From the NCBI GenBank assembly GCA_026929865.2, contig CM049398.1:24733001-24797000 (forward strand): a stretch of DNA of 64,000 bases. The letters run 5' to 3'. The position numbers were made by a program, and so were the translations under genes. How positions within the stretch are numbered: the first letter of the stretch is position 1; every line of letters begins with the position of its first letter. Below the pieces are notes generated by a model. The model had not been told where the DNA came from. It saw only the letters and a list, made by a program, of their open reading frames with translations, and did not search any database. This stretch comes from Hyperoplus lanceolatus (taxonomy: Eukaryota; Chordata; Actinopteri; Uranoscopiformes; Ammodytidae). Positions 53,801 to 62,700 of the stretch are shown here, one piece after another.

Positions 53801-56800
53801 AAGTTAGGGCAGAGAACATTGTTGTTAAATGGCACAAAAACAGTCTGGGAGGTACCGTGTTGGGTGTATAAGGCAAGCCGTAGAATTTCTGCTGCATCTC
53901 CTTAAGTACATCTGTGGTGGAGCAGTTCTGAGGTTTGCCGTGGTAGATCTGGTCCAAGACAGCATAGAAAATCTACCCAAGAGAGAGTGAAAGAAAAAAA
54001 TAACGGTTCCTACTGAATCAGTAAATATTAAAAGCAAATGAACACAGTCCAGACATGTGGTAGAGTCTTCAATAGAAATAGGGGCAAATAAATAGGTTTT
54101 TAATAAGTCCATATTCCATATTTACCATTATTAACTATTTTAAAGTTCTTAAACTTTGAAACTTCTCTTCAAGATGTTTTTAATGGGATGAATTCTTTTT
54201 TTAGTTTAGGGATGTGCAAACTATGTTTGTAGTAATCTGTAGAAATCTGTGTTGGTTTCATGAACACCAAGTCGAACCAAACTGGACATGAGGCCTTTGT
54301 GCTTGACAGATTGTTCATCACACAACAGTTGGTGTGTTGCCCTTGTGAAAGTGAACCATACTTTTAGACATAACTGTAAGTGATGTGTGTGAGATGCTAC
54401 CTGCAGCCGGGTGTCTGCGGCCCCGCACACCTTCTTGGACTCACACAGGCGAGCCACCATACTCTGAGGCAGAGGCTGAGCAGACAAAGACACGGACACA
54501 AGGAACCGGTAAGAACATGATCTTCATCTCATCCAAGCATCAAAGTACATCCTTTTTATATTATGTTTAAATGGTTTGCTATTGAATTATATCTGCCTGT
54601 CTCTGGCATCATACAGTATGACCTGATGGTAAACATTTCTATTATCATATATCTACGAAACCATCCTACAAAGCCTAGAAAAAATTACTGCAAAATGCAT
54701 TTTACTAGAGCTGTGAAGGTGTCAAAAATAGGTGTACCTGTCCAGTTTCATAGTGGCGTGCGAACTGGCTGATGACTCTGTAGTCAGTGGCAAAGTACTC
54801 CATGAGGATGGAGGGGACTTCGGCAAAGTCGGTGGAACATCTGGTTCCTAAAGGAGAAGATATCAGAGCTTAGATATCAGAAAAACTTAAAAACAAAGGT
54901 AAGGTGAGTGGCCTAGTTCACTCTTCCTGTGTGGTGGGTCGGCGCACAGCGAGGCTGTGGATACTCTACCTCGCTTTGACAATTCGCAGGTGTCTAAATG
55001 TAATCCAAATTGCAACACCTGATACATTTTTACGAGGAGCATTATGTTTCCGGTAATGCAACTGTCAAGCTCCTGCACGTCTCAACAGGTGTAAACATGG
55101 CACCCACTTAAGGAACAGCCTGGAGTTAAGTTAATGGATACTGTTATTAGTGTAAAATAAATACTTTGGGCATCTTCAATTACCGGAGAAAGAAATATAT
55201 CAACTGCATGTGACAAGTGTAAGGGTATCAAATGACAGCTTTGGTGGCCAAGGATAATCTAAAACTCTCCTCAGGGGTTTACACTTAAATCGGAGTTACG
55301 CTCCTTTTCCAATTCGCCACACTGAAATGAATAACCTACAGCTCTATATCCAACACTATCATTTTAGCTAGTGAAATTTTAGGATACATACAACGTCACA
55401 CGTCGACCACCCCACATGGACTGTTATTACTTTGCTAAATCATCCATTAAAATAACACTTACCTAGCCTGGAAATCTAGACCTGCCACTGGCAAGTTTAA
55501 ATTTGCTAAGCCTGTTGGTCTGGACACGATCAATTGAAGCTCACTAACCATGTCGGAAAATTCGGAACTGCCAATCAAATCGTTCTATCTGATATGGGCG
55601 GGCCAGAGCCCTATGTATGGGGCTCTGGGGCGGACGTAACCGTATGACGACAGTGCTGGGTATGCGCCATCAAAGCCGTGATGGTAAACAACAAAGATGG
55701 CTGCGGATACGTTTGTCTTTAAAACGGCTTTGGCCTTGACACTTTATGATTTGGAAGATGCCACTCAAATCTTCCATTGGCAATAAAGAAAAAAATGCTG
55801 TTGCCGACCGATCACGGCAAAAGTTTAATTTACCAGTTAACCCTGCGCCATCTTGTTCATTCATTGCTCTTAGTTGTAGTGCTATCCGATTGCGTGCAGT
55901 GGTATTTGAAATGCACATGTAGGTGCTGCCCCTTGACTTGGGAAGGTCTATTGATCGTGGCCAGACCCTAACACATACCCACAATTACTTTGCTTATTTT
56001 TGGGAAACGGGTACCTGTCACATGCTGGTAGCGTGTGCGTCCAAGCATGGAATGCATGGCGTGTCCCATCTCGTGGAAGAGGTTCTCCATCATGCCAGGG
56101 GTGAGCAGGGTGGGGGCTCTCTTGGTGGGCTGGGGCAGACTCAGCATCAGCACCACAACCGGCAGCTGGTACTGACCCATTTCCTGGCACCAGCGGCCGC
56201 CGCGGATGGTAAAGTGGCAGTCCTGGAGGGAGAAGGAGGAGGTGGTAGGGAAAGTATAATGTAGATTGGTCTTCTCTGGCATCTAATGATCATAACTTTA
56301 CTGAAAAATCTAAAATATTTATACTATAAAACACCTGTTATTGGCTTTGAAGGGTTATCAACTGATGGTGATTGAGGGGAAACTAATTTAAAAACTCATT
56401 GTAGGTTAAAGAACAAAAAGTACAAAGTACAAACTCTTTTTACTCTTCTTGATATTGGGAAAAAATTACCAGTCAATATAATAGAATGATGTATTTACTT
56501 ATGTTATGACTTTGTATCGAGGCTCCGTATTATAGTACGTGAAAATAGTATCATATGTTCTTTGATTTAAAAAATAATAGAGAAATATAGGCATTGAGAG
56601 CCCTATTTTCAGAGGAGAAGATGACATGAACCAGTAGATGACCGTTTTGTTTTTGCACACCTGATGAGGTTTATCTTGCCGGTGGAAAAAGTCACAGTAG
56701 ATGTATCCCAATAATCCCTCTGTCTCATGTACCACGGCCTGGGAACGCACACACAGAAGTTAACACACACTCAGGATTTGAACACTTTGACCTTTAAAAT

Positions 56801-59698
56801 ATTGACCTATGCTAAAACTGTCGGTTTAAAAGGAGAAGTAACCTATATTTGTTTTTATATATACAGTATCTCACAAAAGTGAGTACACCCCTCACATTTC
56901 TTCACATTTTTCTTTATATCTTTCCATGGGACAACACTGAAGAAATGACACTTTGATACAATGTAAAGTAGACAGTGTACAGCTTGTATAACAGTGTAAA
57001 TTTACTGTCCCCTCAAAATAACTCGACACACAGCCATTAATGTCTAAACTGCTGGCAACAAAAGTGAGTACACCCCTTAAAAAAATTTAAAAATTGGGCC
57101 CAAAGTGTAAATATTTTGTGTGGCCACCATTATTTTCCAGCACTGCCTTACCCCTCTTGGGCATGGAGTTCACTAGAGCTTCACAGGTTGCAACTGGAAC
57201 CCTCTTCCACCCATTTATGACTGCATCACAGAGCTGGTGGATATTAAAGACCTTGCGCTCCTCCACCTTCCGTTTTAAGAAGCCCCAAAGATGCTCAATA
57301 GGGTTTAGGTCTGGAGACATGCTTGGCCAGGCCATAACCTTTACCCTCAGCTTTTTTAGCAAGCCACTGGTCGTCTTGGAGGTGTGTTTGGGGTTGTTAT
57401 CATGTTGCAATACCACCCTGCGGCCCAGTTTACGAAGGTTGAGTGCACATGGTCAGCGTCGTACACAGAGGTTGGCTTTGGAAAATAGACGTATGAGTGC
57501 TGCCAGCATTGCTGAAGGGCTTGAAGGGGTGGGGGGTCAACCTGTCAGTGCTCAGACCATACGCCGCACTCTGCATCATACTGGTCTGCATGGCTGTCAA
57601 ACCAGAAGGAAGCCTATTCTAAAGATGATGCACAAGAAACCCCACAAAAAGTTTGCTGAAGACAAACAGACTACGGACATGGATTACTGCAACCATGTCC
57701 TGTGGTCTGATGAGACCAAAATACATGTATTTGGTTCAGATGGTGTTAAGAGTGTGGAGCGGCAACCAGGTGAGGAGTACAAAGACAAGTGTGTCTTGCC
57801 TAGAGTCAAGCATGGCGGTTGGAGTGTCATGGTCTGGGGCTGCATGAGTGCTGCCAGCACTGGGGATCTACAGTTCATTGAATTCTAACATGTACTGTGA
57901 CATACTGAAGCAGAGCATGATCCCCTCCCTTCATAAACTGGGCCGCAGGGCAGTACTGCAACATGATAACGACCCCAAACACCCCTCCGAACGACCACTG
58001 GCTTGCTAAAGAAGCTGAGGGTAAAGGTTATGGACTGGCCAAGCATGTCTCCAGTCTTAAACCCTATTGAGCATCTTTGGGGCATCCTAAAACGGGAGAT
58101 GGAGGAGCGCAAGGACTCTAATATCCACCAGCTCCTTGATGTCGTCATGAATGGGTAGAAGAGGGTTCCAGTTGCAACCTGTGAAGCTCTAGTGAACTAC
58201 ATGCCCAAGAGGGTTAAGGTAGTGCTGGAAAATAATGATGGCAAAACAAAATATTGACACTTTGGGCCCAATTTGGACATTTTTTCTTAGGGGTGTACTC
58301 ACTTTTGTTGCCAGCAGTTTAGACATTAATGGCTGTGTGTCGAGTTATTTTGAGGGGACAGTAAATTTACACTATTATACAAGCTGTACACTGACTACTT
58401 TACATTGTATCAAAGTGTCATTTATTCAGTGTTGTCCCATGGAAAGATATAATGAAATATTTGAAGAAATGTTAGGGGTGTACTCACTTTTGTGAGATAC
58501 TGTATGTGTTAAATCACTCTATATTCATACAGCAATCATAAATCATCAATAAACAGTATGCACATTTCATGACACAGGTCTCACAGTCATTCAGCTTTGC
58601 AGTTATTGCCAGATAAAAGTATTCCACTCGTTTTTATCCAATCAGGAGTGCCCATGAACAATGACTCGCTGCTCTCCATCGCTGCACTGTCTGACAAAGA
58701 CGGCTGCGCGTTCATGTGGTGGTGACGTAGGGACGAGGGAGGGGACTGCTAACTGCAGTAACTAACAGGAAATTAGCTGAAAGGACTAAATCGCTTACTT
58801 TTCCTTTAACTTTGGAAAGAAAAATCAAGCGACAAAAATACATCTAATCATATTACAGATTAGCGAGACCTCATGAGCACAAACACAATCCCATCCACAC
58901 ATTTTGCACTAATCGTATCTACCAGTTTGCGGACATCCTCACTCCAGACCTCTCCAGCGTTGGGGTGTTCAGACATGAGGGACACGCCGTACAGCTGAGA
59001 GAAGAGGTGGTTCAAACCTTCCATGCAGGCGCCCAGGGAGAAATACGGACTATACAGGCTGGGCTCTATGTTGTACCTGCCCCGAGGCAAAACACGAAAA
59101 CAGACAAACATGAGGGAGCGAGGCAGCCATTTTGGATGACTCTTACAGGTAATGTAGAATGTTCCTTATCCCCTCAGACCAATCTCAAATAAAGAAAAAA
59201 GACTTGTACTATGTATAAAAGATTAGCCCTTGACTCAGGAGAGTGTCCTACAATTTTAAACACAAACACATAGAGACAAAGTGTCCCAAAAGGCCTTTCA
59301 GACCGTATGCACACACAATTACTTCTGAAGCATGACAATGACCACCAAGTTTGAATGAAGCACATTATTTCTGCAAATGTTGTGTTGCATGCTAATGGAA
59401 ATTATACATGTGTGATATGAAGTGGACTACCAGAGCTCAGAGGCCAACCATGCTATAACCCTTGTTTAGCTCAACACTATATCTAGTGTATTATCAGTGA
59501 TGAATAACAGACAGCAGCTACCCTCTGTAAACCTCACACACACTCACATACGGTATCTAATTTCAATATGGTTCGAACACTTTTCAGTCTAAATGGTTAC
59601 TGATGTAAAAGCAGAGATAAAACAGAAAATGATTGAGTGAGTAATTGAGAGAAAAAGCATGACATGGTGAAGAGTGTGTTTGTCAAAGAGATTAACAG

Positions 59699-59758
<60 letters not shown>

Positions 59759-62700
59759 TGGCAGGAAACAGAAGCAGCTCTGGGGGAAACTGCTTTCTAA
59801 TGAGATCAGACTGCATCCAACATTTCTTTAGGGACCTCCTGCCAACTCTGAGAGCCAAAATCTACATATAGAAGAATCGAAAAAAAAGAGTATGGCAAGA
59901 GACAAGAGAATCCATTCCATGCGCACAGTCACTAACACACATGGCAGTGTGCACGCAAACCCAAAGGACTCCAAGAGGCATCTATAATGTCTGCAATAAA
60001 GATTTACTTCAGACTTCTTGGACGTTCAGCCCACTGTGTTATTAGTCTCTGGTGAGTGCTGGGAAACTAAAAGTAAAGTATATATGTAAAATGTTAATAA
60101 TGGCCAAACCTGGAGTGTGACTGCTTGAATTTTTTAAATATTGAAATACTGAATGCACCAAGTACAAATGCACAAAATGAACACTGTTTAAATTAGTCTG
60201 GGGGCGCCCAGGTAGCCTGTGGGTTGAGGTGAGGCGATTCTGACCCACAATCCGGTGCGCATGTGAAGTGACGTCACATCTACAAAGCCTCCATATGAAA
60301 ACAAACAGGGATGTGACGGATTTAAAAGCAAAAGGCAGGATCAAAGTGCAATGTTATGATGAAATAAAAGAGTAAAAGTATGTCCCAATAGTATGTCTAC
60401 TGCATCCTAACAAGATTATCTTTATCGTCGGATGTAGTATGTAGAATAGAAAAAATAAAGAGTATGCGATTCGGAATGCAGGGCAAGTTGTTTCCCATCT
60501 CTCTGTTCCCTCATTTCCTGTGGTCTCTCTCTACTGGATAAATCTAATAAAAGCATAAGTAGCTTGATCAACTGTTATAATGTAAAAGCAGCTGTTTGTA
60601 AGGGCTGCAATTTTACAGTATATTTATTGAAATATCTGTTGATTGCTTGTTTTTTTAGTTAATAATACTACATATTGGGGGGCGCCCTTGGCTCCGTTGG
60701 CGAAAACTTTAAGCGCAGCACTGTTTATTGTGTGATCTTTTTCCTCGTCATTAAATTAATCAGTTGGTTACACTGTGTCCCACTGCTACGATGTCATGTA
60801 GCTGCCGCAGCCAGCACTGTTCGCTCACTGTCTCTATCAGTTGCACCGAGCCGTCTCTGTCCGTTTACACTCACAACAACACAGGGGGAATAAATAAAGA
60901 AGCAGCTGGTTTGACCAAGCAAAAACGAGAGACCGCCGGTTTGACCACAGTTGTTCCACAGCCCGATAGTTTGACCCATATTCTGGCAGCGGCTATCGCA
61001 GTCCAGCCTAAACCCTGCCCTACCAGTAAGGGTAGGGTCGGCGGTGGAAACACCACCAAGATTCTTAAAAGCGAGCTGTTCCGCTCTGAGCCGCTCCGAC
61101 CCGACCCGCTCTACTCGTTGGAAACGAGGCATATCATACCAGATCCTATTGTCGCAAAGGATACTGATTGAGATGACTATCAAATGACAGATACATACAT
61201 ATCATGGGACTCACAAGATACCAATGACTGACCTTTCAGCACGCAACACACCACTGAGGTACGGATGATCCCATGGCATGAGCTCCTGTTGAATGAATAT
61301 ATTATTTAAGACACACAAAACTTTTAAACAGTAAAAATATGAGCTAAGTGCTAATTAAAAGGTGGCGTCAGCAATTCTGGAGAACGCTTGTTGTCAAAAT
61401 CACTTTGTCAAAATCAGAATATAGAATATATCTCCAACCCGTCTGTGGAGGCGCTGACATTTTTTGCTGTTAATACACAGCCTAGGCTCTGTAAATTTGT
61501 ATATAAACAAAGGGGGTCGACCGTGACTAGTAACGTGCCTGTTTAGCAGACCTTGAGGAGATATTCACTGATTTTGACAACACGCTTTCTCTAGAATAGC
61601 TGATTCCACCTTGGGAAAAGTGTAATATATGAAAGCATCAGGATCTACTAAAATGTGTAAAGAAAAAAAACTAAGACAAAAAAAGCACTCACAGCATTAC
61701 GAGGGTTGATTTTTTTCTTCATTTCTCTCAACATCTTGAAGTCTAGAGCGGATCTGAGAGATAAAAGAGAAAAATAACTTTTGTACTAATTGACTTGAGG
61801 CATTCATTCCAGTCTTTACCCACCTATCAATACTCAGGGACAACGAGGAGGGGTTCAGAGCCTATCCCAGCATGCATTTGGCTGAAATAAGGGGAAACAC
61901 CCAGGACAGGCTACCAGGATCACATTCATACCTGTGGGTAATTTTGCCTATTTTTAGACAATTTGATGGAGCCAGAGAAGACAGGGAGGAAAATTCACAC
62001 AACACAAAGAGCCTGTGGCCCTCTCAGTGTGAATCACCAGTTGAAACCGTGACGAGAACTAATTAAATCACTATAGCACATAGAAGAGTAAATAGATCTG
62101 TGGGACACTCTTTTCAGTGAATGTGGACTCCCGGGCATCGTGCTGTGTTAACTTGTCCACCAGCTTATAGGTTTTAATGACACAACACAAAGACAACATG
62201 AAAGCAAAATCAGGTCATGTTAACAAACGCCTCACGGAATATTGGATCTGTGATCTGTACATGGTTTTCAACATATTTGACAAACACATACAAGAATAGA
62301 ATGTACCTGTCAGACAGCTTGTCTGTTAATAACTGAAGAAAGCTCATCACCGTCTCTGCAAAGGGAAAAAAGTGAAGTTACAGTGTATATCTCATATTCA
62401 TGAAATCATTTTTGTCTCCATCGAACAACCACATAGCAACAGTGCTGACTAGTGGTAACCACAATGATAGTGAGGGAGAGAGACGAGAGTGAACCTGGGG
62501 TTTTGGCCATGGTTCCCTTTAGGGCTCGGTGTCCGTAGGACTCGTAGCCCACCAGTTTGGCCAGTTTGTATCTGCATCTCAGCAGCTCTTCAAGACAGTT
62601 CATCAGGTCTGCGTTCGGATAGAGGTAAATCCTGTAGGCGATTTCTCGCACCTATAAACGGGGGAAAGAGGATAGAGTAAAATCCATGGTACGACGCTTT

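Larger units (their letters stand above)
56864..58502. mobile_element. chimeric Tc1 element with inverted duplicate 3' half
   Basis: Both ends read CAGTATCTCACAAAAGTGAG and are flanked by TA (56862-56863 and 58503-58504). The total length of 1639 bp is that of a normal Tc1. The left 570 bp, however, are an inverted, diverged copy of the right 570 bp, including coding sequence, and not the normal 5' end with its DNA-binding domain. Confidence 0.88.

Noticed and set aside
60764-61171. 135-codon plus-strand frame in a mipep intron
   Set aside because: No recognisable motif, GC-biased repeat-like surroundings and no splice context.
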